A stretch of DNA of 64,000 nucleotides from Cytophagales bacterium. Its GTDB lineage: Bacteria; Bacteroidota; Bacteroidia; Cytophagales; Cyclobacteriaceae. Each line of letters begins with the position of its first letter. Positions within the stretch are counted from its first letter, which is position 1. The notes beneath the pieces are model-generated. The model saw only the letters and a program-made list of their open reading frames with translations. It did no database searches and was not told the origin of the DNA. Location of the stretch: NCBI GenBank assembly GCA_017303795.1, contig JAFLBR010000009.1:140200-204199 (forward strand), in the 5' to 3' direction. A program made the translations under genes and the position numbers. Positions 17,178-25,534 of the stretch are shown in pieces.

Positions 17178-17234
17178 CTTTGTGCCTTCGTGGCTTAAAT
17201 CTTGTTAATTTTTTATCGCCACAAAGACACTAAG
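17178..17234. repeat. Dispersed CTTTGTGxCTTxGTGGC hairpin repeat
   Basis: CTTTGTGCCTTCGTGGC on the left pairs imperfectly with GCCACAAAGACACTAAG on the right (two mismatched positions) across an AT-rich loop. It is a member of a family also seen near 29711, 30525, 32246 and 44302. It lies between the divergent start of the paralog gene and the stop of the FlgO-like gene. Confidence 0.6.
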
Positions 17235-17278
17235 TCATTACGAAGTGCGTAAAATTATCAGTTACACGCTATTCACAA

Positions 17279-19312
17279 TCAATTTCCAATCGCCTGCAAC
17301 GCGGCCTCAGCCGCATACCGCACTTCACTATTACGCGTAATCGTTAAAATGCGTTGAATAGATTTTTCGGCTGGGGCTGCATCTTTACCAATTTTACCGA
17401 GCAACGTAATCAACTGATGCTGCAAGCCCCCCTCCTGATCGGTAGTTTTATCTAATCGTGTGGTTAATGCTTTCACTGCCGGCTTGCCGATTTTTACCAA
17501 TGCTTCTTTCGCTGCTTCCGTATCGTTACCATAATGTGGCAACACGGCAATCATATACTCAATCGCTTTGGGGCTTACGGTTTTTAAATTTCCCAACACA
17601 CTTATCGCCAATGTCTGGATGTTGTTCATAGTGGTTTTATCTTCCAGACTTTTTTTATTGAGCAGATTCACCAACGTGTTTTCCAACTTAGCCGGTGGTG
17701 TATCCATTAATGCCAGCAACTTTATTACGCGCAGTTGCTCAGTTAGATTGTTGCCTTTCAAAATGGCATCGGCTTCTTCCAGCGTGGGGATTACACCCGG
17801 TATCGGCACATTATACTTCACACAAAAATTTATGCGATCATCTTTCTGACTGGGATAAGGCGTAAGCAACGCATACGTAGCAAACTTATCGCGGCAACGC
17901 TGCGCCAGAATTTTTAAATCAGCCTCCGGAAAGTTTCTGCGGATTTCTGCATTGGTTGCTTCACTATAGGTCATCTTAAAATTCCACGCGAAGTCGTAAA
18001 GTTGCTCGTGTGCTTTGGGGTACTCGTTGTTGTTTACAAGCGTGGCCAGCCAGGTTATCAATTCTGTTTTACGCTGCACATTCGTTTCTTCTTTATACAT
18101 CGAACTCAGTTCGCTAAACAAAGTGCCTTTCAGTTTATCATCGGGCGCAAGTCGCTGCGAATACGTTTCATATACATATTGCCTCAACGGTTGATTTTTG
18201 GAAAGACCTTCCATCATTTCCACATAAGCAAACTCGAACGATATAGCCCGCGGCAAACCCATTTTGTTTTGTGCGGCCAGATCAAAGTATTGTTTAATTC
18301 TATCTTTCTGTTCCGCTTCGGGGGCATCGGTTTTGCCAATTAGTTGTGTTACGTAATTCGACAAATAATAATTTCCCACTTTACTCATCGCAGCAAAACC
18401 CACTTTCCATTCGCGGGCATCTACATGATTATCCGTAGTCAGGTAGCGCACCATTTCATAGGCGCGGTCATCGCCCGCAGGGTAAGCAATGGTATCCAAC
18501 GTGTTTAGCAAAAAGTTTTTATACAGCTCGGGGTCAAGTTTAAATCGGGTAAAGGCATACATCACATCGTAATGTAATTTGCCACACACCTTATCAAACG
18601 GAGTTTTAACAGCCTCATTCACTACCGAAGAAATTTTTTCGGGTGTTGATAAATCATTCAGGTGTGGCCGAAAGGCCTCGGCTTTCTCTTTGCAGATTTC
18701 GGCCTGGGTTTTAGTAGGCGCAGTAGTGCCCCCATTAAAAGTAATCTGCACGTTGTTACTGTTGTTTTTACTTTTGTCGGCAGGCTCCACAGCATCAGTT
18801 TGTGTAAACAGCGTGGCCATGTTCTTATTCATTTTTATGCGGCCCACATAACTCATGGTAATCTCGCCACTGGTTACATCAATAATACGCGCACTCACTT
18901 CTATGTACGATTTCAGTTTGGTATAAGTACCCGATAAGATGCCATCAATGGGTGCCAGTTGCCCGATCTTTAACGCTGCGGCCGGCTTCATTAAATCGGT
19001 AAGAATAAATTCATGTTCTTTTAAGATCGCATCCATGCGCGTGCGCTCAAACAATTTTAGTTTGTCGGGGTGGCCCGAGATGGACCCAATAATAGTTTCC
19101 GTTAAGTATTCGCCAAACGCTTTGCTTTGCTGCGAAGAAGGTGTGGCCGTAAACGGAACCACCGCCAGACTTTGCGGTAGCTTAGGTGCCGGGGCCGCAA
19201 TAATTTTTGCCGCCAGTTCTTGCGTTACCGCAGGGTAGCTTTTTGGTTTTTGCGCGTGTGCCTGAAGGGCGAGTGCAGTAATGGTAAGTGCTGCCAGTAA
19301 ACTTCGTGTCAT
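17279..19312 (-). CDS. Secreted FlgO/CsgG-like N-domain with C-terminal HEAT repeats
   Basis: The 677-residue protein has a signal peptide (MTRSLLAALTITALALQAHAQ). Residues ~45-175 match the FlgO/CsgG-type domain (SLAVVPFTATPSSQQSKAFG, KLKLFERTRMDAILKEHEF, IDGILSGTYTKLKSYIEVSARIIDVTSGEI), which in other proteins joins outer-membrane or secretion assemblies. A long alpha-helical middle follows, and the last ~160 residues are HEAT-like repeats (KAIEYMIAVLPHYGNDTEAAKEALVKIG, ALTTRLDK, PAEKSIQRILTITRNSEVRYAAEAAL). The fusion suggests an envelope scaffold. I know of no experimentally defined role. Confidence 0.72.
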   Translation of the reverse strand: MTRSLLAALTITALALQAHAQKPKSYPAVTQELAAKIIAAPAPKLPQSLAVVPFTATPSSQQSKAFGEYLTETIIGSISGHPDKLKLFERTRMDAILKEHEFILTDLMKPAAALKIGQLAPIDGILSGTYTKLKSYIEVSARIIDVTSGEITMSYVGRIKMNKNMATLFTQTDAVEPADKSKNNSNNVQITFNGGTTAPTKTQAEICKEKAEAFRPHLNDLSTPEKISSVVNEAVKTPFDKVCGKLHYDVMYAFTRFKLDPELYKNFLLNTLDTIAYPAGDDRAYEMVRYLTTDNHVDAREWKVGFAAMSKVGNYYLSNYVTQLIGKTDAPEAEQKDRIKQYFDLAAQNKMGLPRAISFEFAYVEMMEGLSKNQPLRQYVYETYSQRLAPDDKLKGTLFSELSSMYKEETNVQRKTELITWLATLVNNNEYPKAHEQLYDFAWNFKMTYSEATNAEIRRNFPEADLKILAQRCRDKFATYALLTPYPSQKDDRINFCVKYNVPIPGVIPTLEEADAILKGNNLTEQLRVIKLLALMDTPPAKLENTLVNLLNKKSLEDKTTMNNIQTLAISVLGNLKTVSPKAIEYMIAVLPHYGNDTEAAKEALVKIGKPAVKALTTRLDKTTDQEGGLQHQLITLLGKIGKDAAPAEKSIQRILTITRNSEVRYAAEAALQAIGN

Positions 19313-19430
19313 ACCTTAAAATTAGGGATAAAATCTGAAGCCATGCCATGCTGAATGGCTCTGCAACGCTTCATCTCAATTATGTTTCTTTCCTCAACCG
19401 GAGAGTTGAATCTCACATTTTCACTTTTGA

Positions 19431-19534
19431 AATTAATTGGGCGTGTCCCCGCTTGCGCTCAATCCTTCGCAGGGCCGGGCTTTACACTTCAATCCACGCG
19501 AGGCGCGTGGGATTTTCGTTGCAATCCCTCACGC
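19431..19534 (+). repeat. GC-rich ~100-bp repeat, left copy bounding the HNH islet
   Basis: The element begins AATTAATTGGGCG and ends CCCTCACGC, with GGGCCGGGC and a CCACGCG/CGCGTGG hairpin inside. An inverted relative sits at 21249-21338. Outer ends match at 12 of 13 positions and inner ends share CCGCG, AGGGAT and AACG. It is far richer in G and C than the genes it encloses. Confidence 0.65.
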
Positions 19535-19555
19535 GGAGAAGTGACTTAAAAGCAA

Positions 19556-19771
19556 ATGTGGCGTAATTCCATTTTGGCAAATTGCCTTGTGCCTATTGAT
19601 TTTGACAAATGGTTTTTACCTTCTGAACAGCCCTTCACGTGTCCTTACTGCGGAGCAAGAACCATTATTCAATTTGAAACCCATTTCCTTCCGTTCAATA
19701 TCCAAATACATTTATGTCCATCGTGTTCTAAACAATTTATAGTAGATTGTGATGCGGATGATGATTTTTAA
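19556..19771 (+). CDS. Small zinc-ribbon protein
   Basis: The 71-residue product has two CxxC knuckles, CPYC (residues 29-32) and CPSC (about 54-57), spaced like a zinc ribbon, and an acidic tail (DCDADDDF). It ends 12 bp before the HNH nuclease gene on the same strand and is probably co-transcribed with it. The only in-frame ATG is at 19556, just inside the left repeat boundary. Function is unknown; a nucleic-acid-binding or regulatory partner of the nuclease is possible but unproven. Confidence 0.6.
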   Translation: MWRNSILANCLVPIDFDKWFLPSEQPFTCPYCGARTIIQFETHFLPFNIQIHLCPSCSKQFIVDCDADDDF

Positions 19772-19783
19772 AGAACAGATAAA

Positions 19784-20554
19784 ATGAAAGAAGGACAAAA
19801 ACTTTGGACACGAGACGAGTTGATACTTGCTATTAATCTCTATTGCAAAACTCCTTTTGGAAAAATTCATCGCAACAATCCAAAAGTAATTGAGCTTGCC
19901 ACCCTAATTGGAAGAACTCCAAATTCCGTTTCCTTTAAGCTTGTGAACTTTGCCAGCTTTGATCCAAGCTTAAAGGCAAGAGGCATTAAAGGCGCATCAA
20001 ATGCAAGCAAGCTTGACCTTGAGATTTGGAATGAGTTTTATAATGATTGGGATCGCTTACCATTTGAAAGTGAAAAGTTGCTGGCCAAATATGCAAATAG
20101 CAGTGTTGAACAAGTGAGTGAGATTGAAATTGATGATCTCCCCAAGGAAGGAAAAGTAAGAACTCAATTGGTTAAGATTAGAGTCAATCAAAATTTCTTT
20201 CGGGCGATGGTAATAGCATCATACAATAACAAATGTTGTATAACTGGTATCTCAAACAAAGAATTACTTGTGGCTGGACACATTAGACCTTGGGGTGTTG
20301 ATGAGAAAAATCGAATGAACCCACAAAACGGTCTTGCTATAAATGCGCTTCACGATAAGGCTTTTGAAACAGGGTTGATAACCATCCTGCCTAATTATAA
20401 AATTAAGGTCGCTTCCTTTTTAAAGAAATCGAAAGATGAAACTATAAAGGAGTACTTTATTAAGTATGACAATCAATCTATCATTCTACCAAAAAGATTT
20501 TATCCCGCAAAGGAATTTCTAGAGTATCATAACGATGAAAGATTTAGGAAGTAA
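19784..20554 (+). CDS. HNH endonuclease (HNH_2 type)
   Basis: The 256-residue protein ends with an HNH nuclease domain: YNNKCCITGISNKELLVAGH then RPWGV, NPQNGLAINALHDKAFETGL. The conserved His in AGHIRPW, Asn in NPQNG and His in ALHDKAFE form the ββα-metal site. The N-terminal ~90 residues (WTRDELILAINLYCKTPFG, LIGRTPNSVSFKLVNFASFDP) form a domain commonly found before HNH_2 nucleases and may read DNA. Relatives are found in restriction and defence settings. No methyltransferase is adjacent, so a methylation-dependent or standalone role is possible. It is AT-rich compared with its surroundings. Confidence 0.85.
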   Translation: MKEGQKLWTRDELILAINLYCKTPFGKIHRNNPKVIELATLIGRTPNSVSFKLVNFASFDPSLKARGIKGASNASKLDLEIWNEFYNDWDRLPFESEKLLAKYANSSVEQVSEIEIDDLPKEGKVRTQLVKIRVNQNFFRAMVIASYNNKCCITGISNKELLVAGHIRPWGVDEKNRMNPQNGLAINALHDKAFETGLITILPNYKIKVASFLKKSKDETIKEYFIKYDNQSIILPKRFYPAKEFLEYHNDERFRK

Positions 20555-20556
20555 TG

Positions 20557-21210
20557 CTAAATTCGATTGTTATCATCCTTTATCGTCTTTCCAATCATTA
20601 TCCATTCGGAGTAATCCATAGTTTGGATTATCTCATTAAGCTCTCTATCAGCTTCAACATCATTAATCTGTTGGGCGTAAAGAGTGTCGGTGGAAACATA
20701 TGTGTTGTACACAATTATATTTGTATTCTTGTCAAGGAAGCCTAGAGCCAGACCACCAATAGCCAAAGGTAATTGTACCTTATAAACTCCCTCAGTAACT
20801 TTTTCGGTCAATCGCGTAATGGTAGGTTTGAATTCTTTGTAGAACTCTCTTGCGGCCTCTAAAACATTAACGGACTTTTTCAAGTATCTTTCTGCATAAC
20901 GGTCAAAAAAATGATCAGTATAAAATACAACATCGTCAAGTTGACCACTTGTTACCCAACACAAGCCTTTTTCTGAACGAAACCAAAGTCCAGCAGCATA
21001 GTCAATACCTTTATCATCTATTCCATAAATGTAAATTGTGAATAATGTATTAAAACCGACATTCTGTTGGTATGTGTGAAACTTCATTTTTGCTTTTCGC
21101 ATCTTCTTTGCTACCAAAGTAACTTTGGTTTTTATCCGCCTTTCATTACTACGAACTTCAGAAAGCAAGTGCAAAGCAATCTCCCTTCTGGTCATTGATG
21201 GTACAATCAT
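20557..21210 (-). CDS. Uncharacterised protein in the HNH islet
   Basis: The 217-residue product is convergent with the HNH gene, 2 bp apart at the stops. The N-terminus is basic (RREIALHLLSEVRSNERRIKTKVTLVAKKMRKAKM). The middle contains GLWFRSEKGLCWVTSGQLDDVVFYTDHFFDRYAERYLK, and the C-terminus is acidic. I recognise no domain. The pattern FDRYAERY with a preceding H could suit a small nuclease or toxin fold, but this is a guess. The start could be ATG 21210 or the internal ATG at 21195. Confidence 0.6.
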   Translation of the reverse strand: MIVPSMTRREIALHLLSEVRSNERRIKTKVTLVAKKMRKAKMKFHTYQQNVGFNTLFTIYIYGIDDKGIDYAAGLWFRSEKGLCWVTSGQLDDVVFYTDHFFDRYAERYLKKSVNVLEAAREFYKEFKPTITRLTEKVTEGVYKVQLPLAIGGLALGFLDKNTNIIVYNTYVSTDTLYAQQINDVEADRELNEIIQTMDYSEWIMIGKTIKDDNNRI

Positions 21211-21248
21211 TTATTAAAATTATAATATAATGTAGAGTTTTCTCTACT

Positions 21249-21338
21249 CCGCGGCAGGGATGGAACGGCATGTCTGAGCCCGAAATGGCAGGCGCGTTGG
21301 GTGGCGAGTAGTGACAGCCCGTTAAGCCGCCCAATCAA
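21249..21338 (-). repeat. GC-rich ~90-bp repeat, right copy bounding the HNH islet
   Basis: This copy runs from GCGGCAGGGATGG to CGCCCAATCAATT, the inverted counterpart of the copy at 19431-19534. Together they enclose 1.7 kb of AT-rich genes. A small GTAGAG/CTCTAC hairpin (21231-21246) just before it could end transcription. Confidence 0.6.
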
Positions 21339-21402
21339 TTCTCTGTCTTTGCCCCATGCTCTCCAATTCTTGGGTCATTATTAAAAGAAAAGAACATACG
21401 CA

Positions 21403-22629
21403 TTACATATTATCAACCCCTGCATCATTCAAATACTGATACAACAAAACCAACTGCTCCAATTCTTTAATAATGGTTGGCGCGATGAGCTCCGTGCTGA
21501 GTTGTGCATCGCCCGGTGAATAATTTTTCCCGATACGGAACGTGTAATGCATCCAGTTATCAGCTTTGGTAAACTCCCACAGTGTGTCTTCAGTTTGAAA
21601 TGCCTCCACGGATTTTTTATCGCCCGCAATTTCTATCCAATAGCCCGCACCTAAACCCGTAAGCAGGGTAAAGAATTGCTTTCGGTAGGCTTCGTTCATC
21701 TCGCGCTGAAAATATTCGCGGGCAACCTTGCCGGTGTTGGGCTTGCCGGTTAACCAAATACCCATTTCCTTTTGCTGCAGTACAATTTGCACGGTGAAAA
21801 ACTCGGCTTCGTTACGGCCATAGGTAAACCACAGCTGTTGCAGCTTTTTATCGGGATGATTGTTGGGATCGAGGCTGCTCACTATTTTGCTTACATCAGC
21901 GTCTGCCGGTAGTTTCAGGCGGGCCACATCTTTTTTAATCAACTCATGCAGTTGAATCAGTTTGGTTTGCGCATTCACTCGCTCCGCGTGAACTTCGGGC
22001 GTAGTCAGTCGTGCCTTGCTGCTGCTTAACGCAAGAAAATCTTCTTTCTTAAAAAACTGATTCTTAAACTTAATCTGATCCCAATTAAAACCGGTTGCGG
22101 TTAGCTCAATGAATTGTTTCTTTTCCTGGCGCGAGGCTATGTCGCGTTGCTTAAGCGTAGGATACAGGTATTCGTATTCCTGAATTAATTCTTCTGAAAG
22201 CGGTTGCGAAAATTCGTAATAGCCAACGAACCACGATTTCAGATTTTCAATTTCTTTTACATCGGTAATTTTGTAGAAGAGTTCTTCGCTGTCTTTCATT
22301 CCTTCCAGCGTTAGCGCCCCCGAACCTACAAACGCTACTGACTTGCGAAAGGGCAAATCAAAAATATATACGTTGGCATGAAAGAGGTTTTTTGTGTAGA
22401 TATTAAGTGTAATCCGGCCCTGGTAGTTTCGCCAGATTCTTCTCAGCACCTCAGGTGCGGTTGGCACATCCAGACCGGTAACTATTTCCATTTTACTTTT
22501 GGTAGGAATGCGGCTTCGGATAAAATCAAAACCAGCTTCGGAGATGGCCGCGGTGGCGATGTAACAATGTTCTACTTGTTGCAGCAGTTTATCGTTGATA
22601 AAAGGAACGGCTAGTTTTTTGATGATCAT
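21403..22629 (-). CDS. PLD-like protein with degenerate HKD motif
   Basis: The 408-residue protein has an N-terminal region like the phospholipase D/nuclease fold: CYIATAAISEAGFDFIRSRI, MEIVTGLDVPTAPEVLRRIW, then FHANVYIFDLPFRKSVAFVGSGALTLE with pieces listed separately here. In active HKD enzymes the motif is HxK; here it reads HAN, so the catalytic lysine is replaced. A long alpha-helical middle and a C-terminal globular domain (GIWLTGKPNTGKVAREYF, WEFTKADNWMHYTFRIGKNY) follow. It may be a catalytically dead DNA-binding relative. Upstream 22630-22908 is non-coding and carries the dinB promoter. Confidence 0.6.
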   Translation of the reverse strand: MIIKKLAVPFINDKLLQQVEHCYIATAAISEAGFDFIRSRIPTKSKMEIVTGLDVPTAPEVLRRIWRNYQGRITLNIYTKNLFHANVYIFDLPFRKSVAFVGSGALTLEGMKDSEELFYKITDVKEIENLKSWFVGYYEFSQPLSEELIQEYEYLYPTLKQRDIASRQEKKQFIELTATGFNWDQIKFKNQFFKKEDFLALSSSKARLTTPEVHAERVNAQTKLIQLHELIKKDVARLKLPADADVSKIVSSLDPNNHPDKKLQQLWFTYGRNEAEFFTVQIVLQQKEMGIWLTGKPNTGKVAREYFQREMNEAYRKQFFTLLTGLGAGYWIEIAGDKKSVEAFQTEDTLWEFTKADNWMHYTFRIGKNYSPGDAQLSTELIAPTIIKELEQLVLLYQYLNDAGVDNM

Positions 22630-22872
22630 GGTGAGTATTGTAAGGCAAGCGATTGGATTGCAAAATACACAACGTTTTATGCGCGACCAATTGTAACGTT
22701 TCGCTTAGGCTTATACGCTTCAGCTAAATATTCGTCATCAATTTGTAATAGTGAATGCCCCTTCTTTTTGGGGATCCTTCGCCCGGTAAGTTTGCATTTT
22801 CATAGCGTATCACTTATCAACACTTATCTCACTTAGTCAATTTGTTTTACGAGGGCTCAGGATTACTGGCCC

Positions 22873-22904
22873 TTTGAAAAAGGATTTACTCCGGCCTACC
22901 TTTG
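22873..22904 (+). promoter_or_regulatory. Complete -33/-7 promoter directly before dinB
   Basis: TTTG (22873-22876), 20 bp, then TACCTTTG (22897-22904) is an exact Bacteroidota -33/-7 promoter. The GTG start codon begins 4 nt later, so the transcript probably starts at or next to the start codon. Confidence 0.75.
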
Positions 22905-22908
22905 CAGC

Positions 22909-24009
22909 GTGTCTCCTCCCAGTAACATTCGTAAAATTATCCATATCGATATGGATGCGTTTTATGCTTCGGTAGAGCAACGCGATAATCCTGCGTATCG
23001 CGGCAAGCCTATTGTGGTGGGTGGTTCGCCCGAAGGCCGCGGTGGCGTGGTGGCTGCAGCCAGTTATGAGGCTCGTAAATTTGGAATCCGCTCAGCCATG
23101 TCGTCTAAAAAAGCACAACAACTTTGCAAGCAGGTAATCTTTGTGTTTCCGCGATTTGAAGTGTATAAAGAAGTATCGCAACACATCCGAAGTATTTTTC
23201 ATCGCTATACCGATTTGATTGAACCGCTTTCGCTGGATGAAGCCTTTCTGGATGTTACCGAAGACAAACAACACATTGGCTCGGCTCTGGAAATAGCCAA
23301 GCTCATCCGCAAAGAAATTAAAACCGAACTAAACTTAACCGCCTCGGCCGGAGTGTCGGTAAATAAGTTTGCGGCCAAGGTAGCTTCTGATCTAAACAAA
23401 CCAGATGGATTGACTTTTATCGGGCCTTCCAAACTGGAAGCGTTTATGGAAAAGTTACCGGTAGAAAAATTTTTTGGTGTGGGTAAAGTAACAGCCGAAA
23501 AAATGAAGAAGATGAATTTGCACACGGGTGCCGATTTAAAAAAGCTCTCGCAAAATCAACTCGTAAAACACTTTGGCAAATCGGGTAAGTTCTTTTATAA
23601 AATTGTTCGGGGTATAGATGATAGGCCGGTGCAGCCCGATCGCGAAGCAAAATCGGTTGGCGCAGAAGACACGTTCTCGTTCGACCTGACCACGCCAGAT
23701 GAAATGAATCTGGAACTGGAAAAAATTGCCAGTGTAGTACAAGCCCGCCTCGCGCGCTATCAGCTAAAGGGGCGAACCATTACCCTTAAAATAAAGTATC
23801 ATGATTTTAAACAAATTACCCGAAGTCAGTCTTTTGAAGAAGCCACCGATGAACTTGACCTGATAGAAAACACCGCGAAGCAGTTGTTGCGTGGAACAGA
23901 TTTGCTGGATAAGAAAGTGCGTCTGTTGGGAATTTCGCTTTCCAATTTCAACTACCCTACAATAAAAACGCGAACGGAAGAAGATACCGATCAGCTAAAG
24001 TTATTTTAG
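22909..24009 (+). CDS. dinB: DNA polymerase IV (Y-family translesion polymerase)
   Basis: The 366-residue protein is a standard-length Pol IV. The metal-binding motif IIHIDMDAFYASVEQRDNP begins at residue 11, followed by SYEARKFGIRSAMSS, the SLDEAFLDVTE catalytic motif, GVSVNKFAAKVASDLNKPDG and the little-finger domain. Pol IV copies past damaged bases at the cost of errors. The start must lie before IHIDMD, and GTG 22909 is the only plausible codon. With mutS also in the window, the region holds two mutation-rate genes, though they are not linked in an operon. No LexA box is obvious. Confidence 0.97.
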   Translation: MSPPSNIRKIIHIDMDAFYASVEQRDNPAYRGKPIVVGGSPEGRGGVVAAASYEARKFGIRSAMSSKKAQQLCKQVIFVFPRFEVYKEVSQHIRSIFHRYTDLIEPLSLDEAFLDVTEDKQHIGSALEIAKLIRKEIKTELNLTASAGVSVNKFAAKVASDLNKPDGLTFIGPSKLEAFMEKLPVEKFFGVGKVTAEKMKKMNLHTGADLKKLSQNQLVKHFGKSGKFFYKIVRGIDDRPVQPDREAKSVGAEDTFSFDLTTPDEMNLELEKIASVVQARLARYQLKGRTITLKIKYHDFKQITRSQSFEEATDELDLIENTAKQLLRGTDLLDKKVRLLGISLSNFNYPTIKTRTEEDTDQLKLF

Positions 24010-24011
24010 GA

Positions 24012-24145
24012 TAGAAGCCATTTCAAAAATACTTTGTCATCGCGGACAACGATCCGCGATCTCGAAATCTGTGCAGAAAATATGGGATGCCGGAATGAAT
24101 CCGGCATGACAGTCACCCCTTGGAGTATTTTTGCAATGGCTTCTA
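24012..24145. mobile_element. MITE-like palindromic element with ~20-bp terminal inverted repeats
   Basis: The element begins TA then GAAGCCATTTCAAAAATACT and ends with its reverse complement (one mismatch) then TA. Inside are two hairpins, ATCGCGGA/TCCGCGAT (24039-24060) and ATGCCGGA/TCCGGCAT (about 24089-24109). It has no coding capacity. TA at both ends suggests duplication of a TA target, as for mariner-type MITEs. It sits 2 bp after the dinB stop codon. A partial copy of the terminal sequence recurs at about 26777-26791. Confidence 0.7.
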
Positions 24146-24170
24146 ACAATGTTTGCTGTATCTTGCAGCC

Positions 24171-24395
24171 ATGAGTACAACTAAGATAACAATCAACAAC
24201 AACGGTTCAGTAAAAATTGATGGCGACTTTGAAATAGTGGATATGCAGGGAACTGCCTATGGCCTACAAGGCCGCACGGTTGTTTCGTTATGTCGCTGTG
24301 GTAAATCAGCCAACAAACCTTTTTGTGATGGCTCGCACAAAGGCCATTTTGAACATGAAGCTATTGCATTCGATTTGCCGCCTAAGAAAGTATAA
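24171..24395 (+). CDS. CDGSH iron-sulfur domain protein
   Basis: The 74-residue protein contains one CDGSH domain: SLCRCGKSANKPFCDGSHKG, with the three cysteines and one histidine that hold a redox-active 2Fe-2S cluster. Bacterial single-domain members are soluble electron or cluster carriers. ATG 24171 is preferred; an in-frame upstream codon would run into the MITE-like element. A weak -7 match (TATCTTGC) lies 4 nt before the start. Confidence 0.9.
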   Translation: MSTTKITINNNGSVKIDGDFEIVDMQGTAYGLQGRTVVSLCRCGKSANKPFCDGSHKGHFEHEAIAFDLPPKKV

Positions 24396-24411
24396 CTGAT
24401 TCGGCATCGGT

Positions 24412-24419
24412 TATCTTTG
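24412..24419 (+). promoter_or_regulatory. -7 element 5 nt before the nucleoid-associated protein gene
   Basis: TATCTTTG matches TAnnTTTG exactly and ends 5 nt before ATG 24425. No clear -33 TTTG is seen at the expected distance. A leaderless transcript is implied. Confidence 0.5.
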
Positions 24420-24424
24420 CGGCT

Positions 24425-25474
24425 ATGGTAAATATACTTCAGGCGCAGCTTAGCCACCTTTCGGCACACACACTCGGTAATAAAACCAATGGCGAAGATT
24501 TAATTGCATCGCGGGCAGAAATTGAATTGCCCGATGAAGAGCTGCGGGCACGATTAACCACTTCGTTTCTGGGGGCGGTTGGTTCGGCTGAGTATTATCA
24601 TTTCACTTCCACCGATGGAGATTTTAGACACAACCCCATGTTTCAATGGGTGCAAGAAATTTTTGAAGGTCAGGATCAGTTTCATGTAAAGTCAGTAAGT
24701 ATAGCCAAGCACTTGTATGAAGTATCGGTACATCCTTTAATTAAAGCGGGCGATTTATTGGTGGTATTTTTTAACAATATTCAAATAACGGGAACACAAA
24801 CGGAGGCACTAGGAATTTTTAAAGCAGAGAGCAAAAGCTCTATTCTAAAACTAACTACCAAAAAAGATGGTCGCGTGGAAGTAAATTATCAGGATGGTAT
24901 TAATCCCGATAAACTCGACAAAGGTTGTTTGATCTATAATGTGGATGAAGACAAAGGGTATAGGCTTTCTATTTTGGATCGGTCGGGTAAATCGTCTGAT
25001 GCGCAATACTGGAAAGAATTGTTTTTACGGGTGGAGCCTGTGAAAGATGAATTTCAGGCCACGCGCCATGTGTTGGATATAGCCCGCCATTTTGTAATGG
25101 ATCAGATCAGCGATGAATTTGAATTATCGAAAGCCGACCAGATTGATTATTTAAATAAGTCGATCGGTTATTTTAAGAAGAAAGAGGAGTTTAACCAGAA
25201 GGAATTTGAGAAAGAAGTATTTGAAGATCCGGAAGTAATTAAATCCTTTCGAAAGTTTGATAACAGCTTTCGCGAACAATTCAGCATCGACCGCGAGGAT
25301 GGTTTTTCCATTTCAGCGGAAGCGGTTAAGAAACAATCGCGGGTTTTTAAAAGTGTGTTAAAGCTGGATAAGAATTTTCACATCTACATTCATGGTGACC
25401 GGGAATTAATTGAGCGCGGAGTGGATGGGGATGGAAGAAAGTATTACAAGATTTATTATAATCAGGAGTTGTAA
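24425..25474 (+). CDS. Nucleoid-associated protein of the NdpA/YejK family
   Basis: The 349-residue protein matches the 37-kDa nucleoid-associated protein family (NdpA): an N-terminal domain with ASRAEIELPDEELRARL, a middle region with DLLVVFFNNIQITGTQTEALGIFKAE and SILKLTTKKDG, and C-terminal KSVLKLDKNFHIYIHG. In gammaproteobacteria the family binds DNA and the nucleoid; in other phyla it also appears near phage and defence genes. Length is usual. It lies 29 bp after the CDGSH gene but has its own promoter element. Confidence 0.88.
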   Translation: MVNILQAQLSHLSAHTLGNKTNGEDLIASRAEIELPDEELRARLTTSFLGAVGSAEYYHFTSTDGDFRHNPMFQWVQEIFEGQDQFHVKSVSIAKHLYEVSVHPLIKAGDLLVVFFNNIQITGTQTEALGIFKAESKSSILKLTTKKDGRVEVNYQDGINPDKLDKGCLIYNVDEDKGYRLSILDRSGKSSDAQYWKELFLRVEPVKDEFQATRHVLDIARHFVMDQISDEFELSKADQIDYLNKSIGYFKKKEEFNQKEFEKEVFEDPEVIKSFRKFDNSFREQFSIDREDGFSISAEAVKKQSRVFKSVLKLDKNFHIYIHGDRELIERGVDGDGRKYYKIYYNQEL

Positions 25475-25519
25475 TTATACGGGGCAGAAATTTTTAAAGA
25501 AGTATCATCGTAAAAAGTA

Positions 25520-25527
25520 TATTTTTG
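25520..25527 (+). promoter_or_regulatory. -7 element 7 nt before the J-domain/KTSC gene
   Basis: TATTTTTG matches TAnnTTTG and ends 7 nt before ATG 25535. Spacing implies a leader of at most a few nucleotides. Confidence 0.45.
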
Positions 25528-25534
25528 CGGCCGC

